Positions 50,185 to 59,904 are shown, counted from the first letter of the stretch. The stretch is DNA of 64,000 nucleotides from Chryseomicrobium palamuruense (GCF_042649045.1 NZ_JBHSEF010000009.1:62001-126000); one strand, 5' to 3'. Notes: generated from the sequence alone by a model not told the origin. Numbers and translations: made by a program.

Positions 50185-51552
50185 TTATCGAGGCAAGTGG
50201 ATACGTACGTTTGTTCCTATGTCTGGAGCGCTGTCAATTTCTATAGAGCCTTTGTGTAAATCAATGATTTCTTTGACAATGGATAAGCCAAGTCCAGAGC
50301 CCCCAATAGAACGGTCCCTGGTTTTATCAGCTCTATAAAACCTCTCAAACGCACGCGCCACTTCTTCTTCTGTCATTCCGATACCTTCGTCATGAATAGT
50401 GACGATGATTTCTTCGTTAGTTACAGACAAAGTGACTTCAATGATTCCGCCAGGCACACTATATTTGATAGAATTTATCAGCAGATTCTCCCATACGGTT
50501 TCTAAGAGTACCGAGTTCCCCCTTACAGTAACTGATTCAAAATGCGCAGAGACACCCAATTCCTTCTTGTCAAAGGCATAACGTAGATGGGAGAGAAGGT
50601 TTTCTAGCTGTCTCCTTATATCCACTACTTCGATCAATTCAATTGATTCTTTGTCAAAGGAGGCGAGGGTCAACAATTGGGTGGTCAACGAAGAAAGACG
50701 TGTGGTCTCTCTTTGAATAATAGTCATGTATTTTCTTTTATCATCTTCTCCAAGCCCAGGTTTTTGAAGAAGTGACAGATGGCTCTGGATTGTATGGAGA
50801 GGAGATTGAATATCGTGCGAAACATTGTGGACGAATTCTTTACGACGAATGATAGATTCTTCAATTCGATTTCGAGATTGTACAAAGTGATCTGCCAAAC
50901 GCCCGATTTCATCACTTCTACGAATAGATAAAGGTACGTCGAAACGTTCTTCCCCCAATTTCTCTATAGCATCAGTTAACTTAGTTATGGGCTGGACCAA
51001 GAAACGCGCTACGACTAGCATACCTAAAAAGCTCAATAAGATGATACCAAGCGCAAGTCCCCCGAATAGAAAGTGGAGTTCTTGGAAAAGCAGATTGATG
51101 TTTGGTCGTAAGAAGAGAGCATAATCTTTCTCGTCGATCTCAATATTTACACCGACACTGTTTTTAAGTTCATTGGAAAAAAAACCTGTCACCAAAAATC
51201 CACGAGGATAATCACGTATACCGTTGAATGTTTCTGCATCCAGAACCTTTTGGATATCATGATTATCTAAATTTTCCTCGCGGAAGCTACCGCCGTAACG
51301 ATAAACTGTCTGTCCATCTGTAAGGTAGAGCTGATACCCTACATCGCCAAGAAGATGAAAGGTATCCTCGGCAGAACTAAATGAGTTTCCATTTGTTGAG
51401 AGTGCAATACTGTTTGCTATGGCGAGATTTTTTGCATTATTCTCTGCCTTTAAGTACATATCATAATAAATGTTCATGGCGAAGAAAGAGATCAAACTAC
51501 TTACAAACATTGTAAGAATGGTAAACCATACGAATTTTACATAAAGAGTCAA
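50185..51552 (-). CDS. hssS: Haem-responsive sensor histidine kinase HssS
   Basis: 455 residues (S. aureus HssS is 457), with a TTG start at 51552 after GAGGTG overlapping the hssR end. Helices at about 8-30 and 160-182 flank a sensor loop with FLVTGFFSNELKNSVGVNIE and FLRPNINLLFQEL, closely matching HssS. HAMP domain, H-box with H246 (HNVSHDIQSPLH), and N/G boxes NLLINSIKY and GSGLGLSIVKEI. Confidence 0.87.
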   Translation of the reverse strand: MTLYVKFVWFTILTMFVSSLISFFAMNIYYDMYLKAENNAKNLAIANSIALSTNGNSFSSAEDTFHLLGDVGYQLYLTDGQTVYRYGGSFREENLDNHDIQKVLDAETFNGIRDYPRGFLVTGFFSNELKNSVGVNIEIDEKDYALFLRPNINLLFQELHFLFGGLALGIILLSFLGMLVVARFLVQPITKLTDAIEKLGEERFDVPLSIRRSDEIGRLADHFVQSRNRIEESIIRRKEFVHNVSHDIQSPLHTIQSHLSLLQKPGLGEDDKRKYMTIIQRETTRLSSLTTQLLTLASFDKESIELIEVVDIRRQLENLLSHLRYAFDKKELGVSAHFESVTVRGNSVLLETVWENLLINSIKYSVPGGIIEVTLSVTNEEIIVTIHDEGIGMTEEEVARAFERFYRADKTRDRSIGGSGLGLSIVKEIIDLHKGSIEIDSAPDIGTNVRIHLPR

Positions 51553-52223
51553 TTTGTCACCTCAATTCTATATCCTACTCCTCGAACCGTTACAATCTTC
51601 AAATCAGGTGCAAACCGCTCTAATCTTTCTCGAATCCTTTTGATATGTACCGTAATTGTCCGTTCGTCCCCACTGAAATCTATTCCCCAGACACGTTCAA
51701 TAATCGTCTCTCTCGTGACGACTTGTTCTTTCCGACTTAATAAGATTGAAAGAATTTCAAATTCTTTTAAGGGTAAAATAAGCTTTCCTTTGGGAGAGCG
51801 CACCTCATAACTTTTAAAATCGATTGTCAGTGACCCCACTCTCAGTTCAGAGTCTGCTGTTTGATCGTATCGCCGCAAGACGGCCTTTACTCTAAATAGT
51901 AATTCTTTTGCATCGAATGGTTTTACCAAATAATCATCTGAGCCTGCCAAAAATCCTTTTTCTTTGTCTTCGATATGATGTCGTGCAGTCAGCAGGATCA
52001 CAGGGATATCAAAGTCACTTCGAAGTGTCTTCGTCAACTCAAACCCGTCGATTCCAGGCATCATCACATCGACTATGGCTATATCGACTGGCTTTATGTT
52101 TAATAGATCGAGTGCCTGTTCACCTGAAGTTGCTTCTATGACTTGATAACCCGTCAAACGTAGTTCTGAGGCAACAAAATGTAGCATATTCAAATCATCA
52201 TCTACTGCTAATATTCGGATCAT
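51549..52223 (-). CDS. hssR: Haem response regulator HssR
   Basis: 224 residues. Receiver domain with D8, D9, phospho-acceptor D52 (IVDVMMPGIDG) and K in DDYLVKPFD; OmpR-type winged helix with SGDERTITVHIKRIRERLER. The length and sequence match HssR. SD AGGAGTG. It should bind the box before hrtB and activate haem export. Confidence 0.88.
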   Translation of the reverse strand: MIRILAVDDDLNMLHFVASELRLTGYQVIEATSGEQALDLLNIKPVDIAIVDVMMPGIDGFELTKTLRSDFDIPVILLTARHHIEDKEKGFLAGSDDYLVKPFDAKELLFRVKAVLRRYDQTADSELRVGSLTIDFKSYEVRSPKGKLILPLKEFEILSILLSRKEQVVTRETIIERVWGIDFSGDERTITVHIKRIRERLERFAPDLKIVTVRGVGYRIEVTN

Positions 52224-52293
52224 CTTAACACTCCTAAGTTTGCATATATTACGTAAACTATATAAATAAATAATCTGTAAATCAATTGGTGAA

Positions 52294-52336
52294 CAATAAA
52301 AAAATCACCTACCCGTCAACCTCTCAGATAGGTGTC
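52294..52336 (-). terminator. Terminator after ilvA
   Basis: On the minus strand CACCTA pairs with TAGGTG (52329-52334/52306-52311) and is followed by ATTTTTTT. Confidence 0.75.
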
Positions 52337-52360
52337 TTAAATAAATCTAAATTAAGTAAT

Positions 52361-53320
52361 TTAATATTCTTTAGAACTTAGACATTGAAGTTTATCGTAG
52401 TCTAAATTCCCACCACTTACAATGCATCCGACCTCTTTCGGTAGATGGTTCAGATGTCCATGAAGAACTGCAGCAACTGCCACAGCACCAGCCCCTTCAA
52501 CTAATAGCTTTTCTCTTTCGAGCATGAATAAAATTGTGTCTGCGATTTCTTCTTCAGTCACTGTCACTATTTCATCGACAAACTCTTCGATTAGAGGATA
52601 GGTGAGGGAACCTGGATTTCTTACCTGTATCCCCTCAGCCATCGTCTTCCAGCTTAAACCGGTATTGTCCCTTAAGCGATTGAATTTCAGATGAACTCCT
52701 GGAACGCTTGCCGCCTGTACACCTACAATCTTGATGTAAGGATTTTGACGTTTGGCAGTGATAGCAATTCCTGCTATCAGCCCGCCGCCACCTACCGGTA
52801 CGATGAGGGTGTCAAGATTAGGGTTTTGTTTCAACATCTCTAGAGCAAGAGTTCCTTGTCCCGCAATCACATCCTCATCATCAAACGCATGAACAAATGT
52901 ATGATTGTTAAGGACGCAGTGTTGTAATGCATGTGCGTAAGCCTCATCGTAGGTATCGCCCGCTAAAATCACGCTGGCCCCGTAGGCACGTGTGGCCTTT
53001 ATTTTGGTTTCAGGGGTGTGGACAGGCATATAGATATAAGCTTGGGCATTTCGTAATTTACATGCAAGCGCAACTCCCTGTGCATGATTTCCAGCCGAGG
53101 CTGCGATCACACCACGTTCCAATTCTTTAGTAGACAAGGAAAGAACTTTGTTGAGAGCACCACGTACTTTAAATGAACCCGTCCTTTGGAGGTTCTCGAG
53201 CTTGAGATAGACGTTGTAACCAGCTCGCCGATTGATTGTAGAGCTCTGTTTTAATGGAGTCGCGTGTATTAAATTTCGTATTTTAGCCATTGCTAATTCA
53301 CTATTGATGTTTAAAGTCAA
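52361..53320 (-). CDS. ilvA: Threonine dehydratase, short form without regulatory domain
   Basis: 319 residues. A TTG start at 53320 is preferred because it restores the usual distance to IHATPL. PLP lysine in TGSFKVRGALNK near residue 50; SAGNHAQGVA and PVGGGGLIAG are diagnostic. The C-terminal ACT-like isoleucine-sensing domain of biosynthetic IlvA is missing, as in catabolic TdcB, yet the gene ends the ilv operon. It probably supplies 2-oxobutanoate without isoleucine feedback. Confidence 0.88.
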   Translation of the reverse strand: MTLNINSELAMAKIRNLIHATPLKQSSTINRRAGYNVYLKLENLQRTGSFKVRGALNKVLSLSTKELERGVIAASAGNHAQGVALACKLRNAQAYIYMPVHTPETKIKATRAYGASVILAGDTYDEAYAHALQHCVLNNHTFVHAFDDEDVIAGQGTLALEMLKQNPNLDTLIVPVGGGGLIAGIAITAKRQNPYIKIVGVQAASVPGVHLKFNRLRDNTGLSWKTMAEGIQVRNPGSLTYPLIEEFVDEIVTVTEEEIADTILFMLEREKLLVEGAGAVAVAAVLHGHLNHLPKEVGCIVSGGNLDYDKLQCLSSKEY

Positions 53321-53370
53321 ATTCCCATCGGTTTCACACTCCGCATTTCTGATTTACTTTAAAGTATCTG

Positions 53371-54369
53371 TTACTTAGACCTGTTCTGGACAAAAGGCAT
53401 CATCTTCCGTAGTCTTTCACCGACCTCCTCGATTGAATGACTCTGTTCTTGCGATTTGATCTTTTGGTAGTTGAAGCGATCATTTTCATTTTCCTGTATC
53501 CATTCTTGAGCAAATCGTCCATCTTGAATATCTCTAAGGATATCTTTCATTCGTTCTTTAGTTCCTGCATCAATTACACGCGGACCCGATACAAAGTCTC
53601 CCCATTCTGCAGTGTCTGAGATAGATTGACGCATACCTGTGAGTCCTCCCTCATACATAAGGTCAACAATGAGTTTCAGTTCATGCATAGTCTCAAAATA
53701 CGCCAGTTCTGGTTGATAGCCGGCTTCGACCAATGTTTCGTATCCCGCCTTCACTAATGATGTCACTCCGCCACATAGCACAGCCTGTTCTCCAAAAAGG
53801 TCGGTCTCTGTTTCTTCTTTAAAGTTAGTCTCCAAAACACCTGCTCGAGCCGATCCAATACCTTTTGCATAGGTGAGGGCAATGTCCCGTGCAGAACCGG
53901 TATGGTCTTGATGAACTGCAAATAATGCCGGCACGCCAGCTCCAGTCTCAAAAGTTCGACGAACGAGGTGTCCAGGTCCTTTCGGAGCTACAAGGAACAC
54001 ATCGACATCCACGGGAGGCTTGATCTGTTGAAAATGAATATTAAAGCCATGCGCAAACGCCAAAGATTTACCACTAGTAAGATGTTGTCGAATCTCGTTT
54101 TCAAAGACATTTCTTTGCTTTTCATCAGGTAGCAACATCATGATGACGTCCGCTTTAAAACATGCTTCATGCACAGAAAACACTTGAAATCCGTCTTTTT
54201 CTGCCAGGTCCCAAGAATGCCCTTCACGTAGCCCGATGATTACGTTAAAACCACTGTCTCGAAGGTTAAGGGCATGTGCATGTCCTTGTGAGCCATAACC
54301 CACAATTGCAATTGTCTTTCCTTCAAGTGCGTTCACATTCATGTCTGATTCATAGTATACTTTTACCAT
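53371..54369 (-). CDS. ilvC: Ketol-acid reductoisomerase
   Basis: 332 residues, class I length. NADPH-binding AIVGYGSQGHAHALNLRDSG near residues 20-39, LVAPKGPGHLVRR and metal-site DLFGEQAVLCGG and ELAYFETMHELKLIVDLMYE. Converts acetohydroxy acids in valine and isoleucine synthesis. SD GAGGAG. Confidence 0.95.
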   Translation of the reverse strand: MVKVYYESDMNVNALEGKTIAIVGYGSQGHAHALNLRDSGFNVIIGLREGHSWDLAEKDGFQVFSVHEACFKADVIMMLLPDEKQRNVFENEIRQHLTSGKSLAFAHGFNIHFQQIKPPVDVDVFLVAPKGPGHLVRRTFETGAGVPALFAVHQDHTGSARDIALTYAKGIGSARAGVLETNFKEETETDLFGEQAVLCGGVTSLVKAGYETLVEAGYQPELAYFETMHELKLIVDLMYEGGLTGMRQSISDTAEWGDFVSGPRVIDAGTKERMKDILRDIQDGRFAQEWIQENENDRFNYQKIKSQEQSHSIEEVGERLRKMMPFVQNRSK

Positions 54370-54457
54370 TTTTTAATCTCCTCACTTTTTCAGTTTGAAT
54401 AATTGTTTTCTGACTTAAGAATTTATAATTACGTAGGATGAAACATTAGAAAGTCTT

Positions 54458-54694
54458 TCAATCAACTGTAATATCTACTACATCAAGTTGTTTATCTAAG
54501 ACTCTGAACAGTTGGACAAAGCGATGTTCATCTTCTGCAGCCACAGTCAAGCGTAGCTTGGAGACATTTTCAGTATCTGTCTCCTCCAGCAAGAGTGATC
54601 GAAGAGAAAACCGGTGTCTGTTGACGAGACCCGTCAAGCGGACAAGCGTATGGCCCGGATTTTTGATCAACATGGTGATTGTTCGATTACTCAT
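54458..54694 (-). CDS. ilvN: Acetolactate synthase small subunit, short single-ACT form
   Basis: 78 residues, only one ACT domain: TITMLIKNPGHTLVRLTGLV and NRHRFSLRSLLLEE. Typical Bacillus IlvH proteins are more than twice as long. The size is nearer the short IlvM/IlvN of enterobacteria. Overlaps ilvB by 4 bp. Valine feedback could be altered. Confidence 0.85.
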   Translation of the reverse strand: MSNRTITMLIKNPGHTLVRLTGLVNRHRFSLRSLLLEETDTENVSKLRLTVAAEDEHRFVQLFRVLDKQLDVVDITVD

Positions 54695-56409
54695 GATGTC
54701 ACTCCAATCATTTCATTAAGGGCTTTTCCAGGTGGGACCATAGGATAGACATTTTCATTAGGGTTGACTAAACATTCAATCAGGACAGGCTCACTGTTTG
54801 AAAGGGTCTGGTGAAAAACGCGTTCCGCCTCCACTAGAGTTCGTACCTGATATCCCTTAATTCCGTAAGCTTGAGCTAAGACTTGGAAGTCGGGTTGTAA
54901 TGAAAAGGTCGATTGAGAAAGACGTCCTTCATAGAATGTATCTTGCCACTGCCGGACCATACCTAGAGAACCATTATTCAAAAGAATGATTTTTACAGGT
55001 AAGTCCCATTCTTTCAACAAAATCAATTCTTCCAGCGTCATCTGGAAACCTCCGTCACCAACAATAGCAATCACTGTCCTATCAGGTTCGGCAAGCTGGG
55101 CACCGATTGCGGCAGGAAAACCGAAGCCCATCGTTCCGAGTCCTCCTGATGTGACCCATCGGTTTGGATGCTTGAAAGAATAAAGTTGCGCAGCCCACAT
55201 TTGATGCTGACCGACATCAGTCGTTACAATCGCCTCTCCTTTTGTAAATTGATGCACCAAAGAGATCACATTCTGGGGAGACATAAAAGTAGGATGTTCT
55301 GAACACCAATATGGAAAATCACGTGTCAAGGTTGCCAGATGCTCTAGCCATTCTACAGTAGTTGAATTGCTCCCAGAATGTTTCAGAGTAGTAGACAACA
55401 CCACTTTTGCGTCTCCCACGATAGGGAGGTCTGTGTGCACATTTTTACCGATTTCTGAAGCATCGATATCGATATGGACGACATAAGCATAAGGTGCGAA
55501 CTTCTCTAAGTTCCCTGTTAGACGATCATCAAATCTCGCTCCAACATTGATGAGTAAATCGCATTCAGATAGTGCCATATTAGCAGTGAAGCAACCATGC
55601 ATACCGGCAAGGCCTAGAAACAATGAATGATCTGCCGGAAAACCACCCAGCCCTAACAGAGTATGGACGACAGGTATTTGATATTGCTCAGCAAAGTATT
55701 GTAACTCTTTATGTGCCTTTGCATGCAAGACACCAGCTCCTGCTAAAATGACGGGACGTGTAGAGGAACCTATCGTCTCAATCAAGGTATTGATTTGAAC
55801 AGCTTCAGGAGCTGGGTGAGCATGTTTTACCACACATGGTGCAGGTTCTAGTTCTTCCGAGGAGGTCAGCTCTGCAGCAAGATCTTTAGGAATATCAACT
55901 ACTACTGGACCTGGTCGCCCTTCTGTTGCAATACGAAAGGCTTCACTTACGATATGGGGAATATCCTTTACCTGTTGAAGTTGTAGATTGTATTTTGTGA
56001 TAGGTGTAGTGATACCTACTACATCGGCCTCTTGGAATGCATCTGTCCCTAACACTTGTGTGGCCACTTGGCCTGTAAAGATGACAAGAGGTAAGGAGTC
56101 CATCATGGCGTCAGCAATTCCTGTCACCAGATTGGTGGCTCCTGGTCCTGATGTAGCAAGTACGACACCAGGTTTTCCCGAGACACGTGCGTACCCCTCG
56201 GCCGCATGTATCGCACCTTGTTCATGTCGTGCAAGGATATGTTTTATGGGCGAACGGAATAGGGCATCATAAATAGTGAGGACAGCTCCTCCTGGATATC
56301 CAAATATCATCTCTACGTCCTGGTCCTTCAAGCACTGAATAAAGAGGTCAGCTCCTGTTTGTGAATATTTAGCGCCATTAGTTTGCAAGTTCTGTTTGTT
56401 TACTAGCAT
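54691..56409 (-). CDS. ilvB: Acetolactate synthase large subunit
   Basis: 572 residues from the ATG at 56409 (MLVNKQNLQTNGAKYSQTGA), preceded by GGAGAAGG. ThDP enzyme: FGYPGGAVLTIYDALF with catalytic Glu in ARHEQGAIHAAEGYAR, and the GDGGFQMTLEEL...NN ThDP-Mg motif near the C-terminus. First gene behind the internal T-box. Confidence 0.95.
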   Translation of the reverse strand: MLVNKQNLQTNGAKYSQTGADLFIQCLKDQDVEMIFGYPGGAVLTIYDALFRSPIKHILARHEQGAIHAAEGYARVSGKPGVVLATSGPGATNLVTGIADAMMDSLPLVIFTGQVATQVLGTDAFQEADVVGITTPITKYNLQLQQVKDIPHIVSEAFRIATEGRPGPVVVDIPKDLAAELTSSEELEPAPCVVKHAHPAPEAVQINTLIETIGSSTRPVILAGAGVLHAKAHKELQYFAEQYQIPVVHTLLGLGGFPADHSLFLGLAGMHGCFTANMALSECDLLINVGARFDDRLTGNLEKFAPYAYVVHIDIDASEIGKNVHTDLPIVGDAKVVLSTTLKHSGSNSTTVEWLEHLATLTRDFPYWCSEHPTFMSPQNVISLVHQFTKGEAIVTTDVGQHQMWAAQLYSFKHPNRWVTSGGLGTMGFGFPAAIGAQLAEPDRTVIAIVGDGGFQMTLEELILLKEWDLPVKIILLNNGSLGMVRQWQDTFYEGRLSQSTFSLQPDFQVLAQAYGIKGYQVRTLVEAERVFHQTLSNSEPVLIECLVNPNENVYPMVPPGKALNEMIGVTS

Positions 56410-56430
56410 GTAACCTTCTCCTTTCCACAT

Positions 56431-56487
56431 AAAAATAGCTTTCTCTCCTTATACGAAATCATCTGTTCGTACAGGGGTGAGAAAGCT
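56431..56487 (-). terminator. T-box terminator before ilvB
   Basis: On the minus strand AGCTTTCTC (56487-56479) pairs with GAGAAAGCT (56445-56437), enclosing further pairing (TACGAA/TTCGTA), followed by ATTTTTAT. Confidence 0.85.
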
Positions 56488-56725
56488 TGTTGCCATTCAC
56501 GGTACCACCCTGGTCCATCGCTTCTAGTGCACGCGACCTTAGCAGAAACATTTAAGTGTTTCAATTTTTGATAACGAGTATATATTGATACTCGGCTGCT
56601 CTTACTAATGCAGTTCAGAACAACACTCGGAGGGGATAGAAGGGTTCAGGCGTATTACTGGTTTCCAGCGTTCCCAGCTCTCTGTCAATACGATTTCCTG
56701 TCCTTGCGCCTCTTCATAGATTTAT
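56431..56725 (-). ncRNA. T-box leader between ilvD and ilvB
   Basis: On the minus strand: stem I region AGAGAGCTGGGAACGCTGG, AGTA-type loop GGAAACCAGTAATACG, and the T-box AGGGTGGTACCGTG ending near 56499 (56511-56499), then the terminator. The specifier may be ATC (Ile; plus-strand GAT at 56635-56637), inferred by position. It lies inside the operon, directly behind ilvD. Confidence 0.9.
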
Positions 56726-56729
56726 ATAA

Positions 56730-58397
56730 TTAGATTTTTAATACCCCGCCTGTATTGGCAGAGGTGACAAGTTTTGCATAACGGGCCAGATATCCTTTCT
56801 GAATTTTAGGAGAAGGTTTGATCCAGTGCTTTCTTCTCTCTTCCAGGATTTTCTCTGACACTTCCAAGCATAGTGTTCTCTCTACAAGATTAATTGTAAT
56901 AAGGTCTCCATCGTGTACGAGAGCGATAGGCCCACCTTCAGCAGCCTCTGGTGAGACATGGCCGATTGATACCCCTCTTGAAGCCCCTGAGAATCGACCA
57001 TCTGTAATCAGGGCGACTTGAGTATCGAGCCCACGTCCAGCGATTGCGGCTGTCGGAGCGAGCATCTCGGGCATACCTGGCCCACCTTTTGGACCTTCAT
57101 ACCTTATTACAACCACGTGTCCTGCTTGAACTTCTCCAGATTCAATCCCCTTCAGGGCATCGTCTTGTGATTCATAAACGATAGCTGACCCGACAAAGCT
57201 TTTAATGTTCGGGTCGACAGCTCCAACTTTAATGACCCCCCCATCAGGGGCGAGATTTCCAAACAAGATGGAGAGTCCACCGACCTGACTATGGGCGGTC
57301 TCCTTACTACGTATCACATCTGAATTGAGAGCCTGCGCCTCTTTCACATTTTCGTATAATGTTTTTCCAGTGACTGTGATGCGCTCAGGATGAACCACTC
57401 CCTCCATCTCACATAGCTCTTTGATGATAGCGCTCACCCCACCGGCATTATGGACGTCCTGCATTGAATAATTCGAGGCTGGACTGATTTTCGAGAGATA
57501 GGGTGTGCGTTTGGCTATCTCATTGATTCGGTTCAGGTCATAATCGATTTCAGCTTCATGGGCTATGGCCAATGTATGTAATACGGTGTTTGTTGAACCT
57601 CCCATCGCCATGTCGAGTGCAAATGCATCGTCTATGGTCTCCTTTGTAATGATATCTCTAGGTTTTATATCGTTTTTGATGAGATCGATAAGATGCTCCG
57701 CTGCATCGTAGATCAACTGATGTCTCTCTTTTGAAGTCGCGACTAGAGTTCCGTTTCCAGGAAGAGCAACTCCCAACATCTCCATAAGCGAGTTCATGGA
57801 GTTGGCTGTAAACATTCCTGAGCAGGATCCACAGGTTGGGCAAGCATTTTTTTCGATGTCTAGTAATTCTTCCTGTGTCATCCGCCCAGATTGATAGGCG
57901 CCGACACCTTCAAAAACAGATGCCAGCGACAGAGGTTGTCCTGTACTGGACACGCCAGCTTCCATGGGTCCCCCCGAGACGAAGACGGAAGGCACGTTTG
58001 TACGTACAGCTGCCATGAGCATGCCAGGCGTGATCTTATCGCAATTTGGGATATAAAATACTCCATCGAACCAATGGGCATTGATGACTGTCTCCGCTGA
58101 ATCTGCAATCAATTCTCTGCTTGGCAGGGAATAACGCATTCCAATATGTCCCATGGCGATACCATCATCGACTCCGATTGTATTGAACTCGAATGGAATA
58201 CCACCCGCTGCTCGAATGGCGTCTTTTACCACGTCTGCAAATTGACGCAGATGCATGTGACCGGGAATGATATCGATATAGGAATTACATACGCCGATAA
58301 ACGGCTTATCTAAATCTTTGAGCTTGACACCTGTCGCATATAAGAGGCTTCGATGTGGCGCACGGTCTACGCCTTTTTTGATCATGTCACTGCGCAA
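56730..58397 (-). CDS. ilvD: Dihydroxy-acid dehydratase
   Basis: 555 residues; TTG start at 58397 after GAGGTGA, overlapping ilvE (an ATG at 58385 is possible). Fe-S cluster and metal motifs: CNSYIDIIPGHMHLR, PNCDKITPGMLMA and NACPTCGSCSGMFTANSMNS. Third common step of branched-chain synthesis. Confidence 0.95.
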   Translation of the reverse strand: MRSDMIKKGVDRAPHRSLLYATGVKLKDLDKPFIGVCNSYIDIIPGHMHLRQFADVVKDAIRAAGGIPFEFNTIGVDDGIAMGHIGMRYSLPSRELIADSAETVINAHWFDGVFYIPNCDKITPGMLMAAVRTNVPSVFVSGGPMEAGVSSTGQPLSLASVFEGVGAYQSGRMTQEELLDIEKNACPTCGSCSGMFTANSMNSLMEMLGVALPGNGTLVATSKERHQLIYDAAEHLIDLIKNDIKPRDIITKETIDDAFALDMAMGGSTNTVLHTLAIAHEAEIDYDLNRINEIAKRTPYLSKISPASNYSMQDVHNAGGVSAIIKELCEMEGVVHPERITVTGKTLYENVKEAQALNSDVIRSKETAHSQVGGLSILFGNLAPDGGVIKVGAVDPNIKSFVGSAIVYESQDDALKGIESGEVQAGHVVVIRYEGPKGGPGMPEMLAPTAAIAGRGLDTQVALITDGRFSGASRGVSIGHVSPEAAEGGPIALVHDGDLITINLVERTLCLEVSEKILEERRKHWIKPSPKIQKGYLARYAKLVTSANTGGVLKI

Positions 58398-59316
58398 AGC
58401 CTGTCACCTCAACTTGTGGGAGCGTATTGTCATGTGCTGGATACACCTTTGTTCCGTCTGTTGTAACGGTCTTTCGGAATTCTTTCAGGAGCTTCTTTGT
58501 GAGTTCCCCAGGTGTGCCGTCCCCAATTGTCCTGCCGTCGACCTTTACGACCGAGATGACCTCGGCGGCTGTTCCGGTTAGAAACATCTCATCGGCAACG
58601 TATACGTCATGTCTTGTGAATACCTGTTCTCTGACCGGGAATCCTAATCCACTTGCGATTTCCATCACAGCATTTCGTGTAATACCTTCTAAAGCACCAA
58701 CATATCCAGGTGGGGTCAAGATTTCTCCGTTTTTGATGATAAACACGTTGTCGGCTGAGCCCTCAGCCACGTATCCTTGATCGTTCAACATCAAGGCCTC
58801 ACTAACCCCAGCTAAATTTGCTTCGATCCGTACCAAAATATTATTTAGATAGTTAAGTGACTTGACCTTGGGAGAAAGGACATCTGAGCGATTTCTCCGA
58901 GTGGCAACCGTGACAATCTCGATTCCCGTCTCGTAGAGAGCCTTTGGAAACAGCGAGAGCTGTTCTGCAATGATGATGACCTGTGGTCTTCTACAGGATG
59001 ATGGGTCGAGACCTAAATTACCCACACCCCTCGAAACGACGATACGAATATAGGCGTCATTTAGTTGATTACGTTTTAATGTTTCAACGGTTAGTTCGGA
59101 CAGCTCTTCTTTAGTGAAAGGGACTGACAACATGATTGATTTGGCTGAGTCGTAAAGGCGATCAATGTGTTCATCTAATCGAAATACATTTCCCTCGTAA
59201 GCTCGAATCCCTTCAAAAACACCATCACCATACAAAAAGCCATGGTCGTAAACAGAAACTAAAGCGTCCTTCTTATTTACAAATCTGTCGTTCAAGTAAA
59301 TCAATTGCTCCGTCAT
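58387..59316 (-). CDS. ilvE: Branched-chain amino acid aminotransferase (class IV)
   Basis: 309 residues. Class IV PLP fold with YDHGFLYGDGVFEGIRAYEG, the PLP-lysine region SPKVKSLNYLNNILVRIEA near 155-175 and EGSADNVFIIKNGEI. SD AAGAGG. First gene of the operon, under the upstream T-box. The IlvE type with a hydrophobic pocket fits better than D-amino-acid transaminase because of the operon. Confidence 0.93.
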   Translation of the reverse strand: MTEQLIYLNDRFVNKKDALVSVYDHGFLYGDGVFEGIRAYEGNVFRLDEHIDRLYDSAKSIMLSVPFTKEELSELTVETLKRNQLNDAYIRIVVSRGVGNLGLDPSSCRRPQVIIIAEQLSLFPKALYETGIEIVTVATRRNRSDVLSPKVKSLNYLNNILVRIEANLAGVSEALMLNDQGYVAEGSADNVFIIKNGEILTPPGYVGALEGITRNAVMEIASGLGFPVREQVFTRHDVYVADEMFLTGTAAEVISVVKVDGRTIGDGTPGELTKKLLKEFRKTVTTDGTKVYPAHDNTLPQVEVTGFAQ

Positions 59317-59379
59317 TTTTATACCTCTTTTCTTGATTTTTGGAGAAAATTTTCTATCTTGAAATAATAAATTTTGAAA

Positions 59380-59665
59380 ATAAAAAAACTCGCCCCTAAA
59401 GAAGGGACGAGTTTAGCTCGCGATACCACCCTAGTTCCGTTCATGGACAAATCCATTTACGACACTCAATCAACGTACAATCATACGCGTTCCTTGTAAC
59501 GGGGGACGGCCCGACAATGCTTACTTCAAAAGTTCGGCATTGCATCTAGGAGATGATTTTCGGATAAGCTCTGAACACCGGCTCGCACCAAGTACCGGTT
59601 CTCTGTGGATCAGGGAGACTTATCTTACTCTTCTCGTCAGCGATTTTCTATTCCAAATTTTATTA
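59380..59665 (-). ncRNA. T-box leader upstream of ilvE
   Basis: Minus strand has stem I elements (GAGAACCGGTACTTGGTGCG and AGCCGGTG), a specifier region GAAAATCATCTCC in which both candidate triplets read ATC (Ile), the T-box AGGGTGGTATCGCG (59432-59419) and a terminator, AACTCGTCCCT/AGGGGCGAGTT with a T-run (59413-59380). Confidence 0.92.
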
Positions 59666-59671
59666 ATACTA

Positions 59672-59700
59672 AAACTATCAGCAAATTTTTTTTTTGTCAA
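59672..59700 (-). promoter_or_regulatory. Promoter of the ilv operon
   Basis: Minus strand -35 TTGACA (59700-59695), 17-bp A-rich spacer, -10 TAGTTT (59677-59672). The -10 is weak, but the position before the T-box is right. Confidence 0.55.
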
Positions 59701-59904
59701 ACACTTTTTTTGTTTTGTATGAAAAACTTTGCTCATCACTCACTAGTCATATATCTTTTCAATGGCAAATTATCTTTCTAATTCTTGCTCCTGGTATCTC
59801 AGAACTCTAAGCTTTCTTAAACGCTAACCTTCAAACGGAGGTATAGATTCTCATCAACATGTCCATTCTAGAATCAGATAGTGGTGTAGGAGGGATATTT
59901 AAAA
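59701..59904. other. Intergenic stretch before gerAA
   Basis: AT-rich. No convincing SigG -35/-10 pair could be fixed by eye, although one is expected for a germination operon. Confidence 0.45.
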
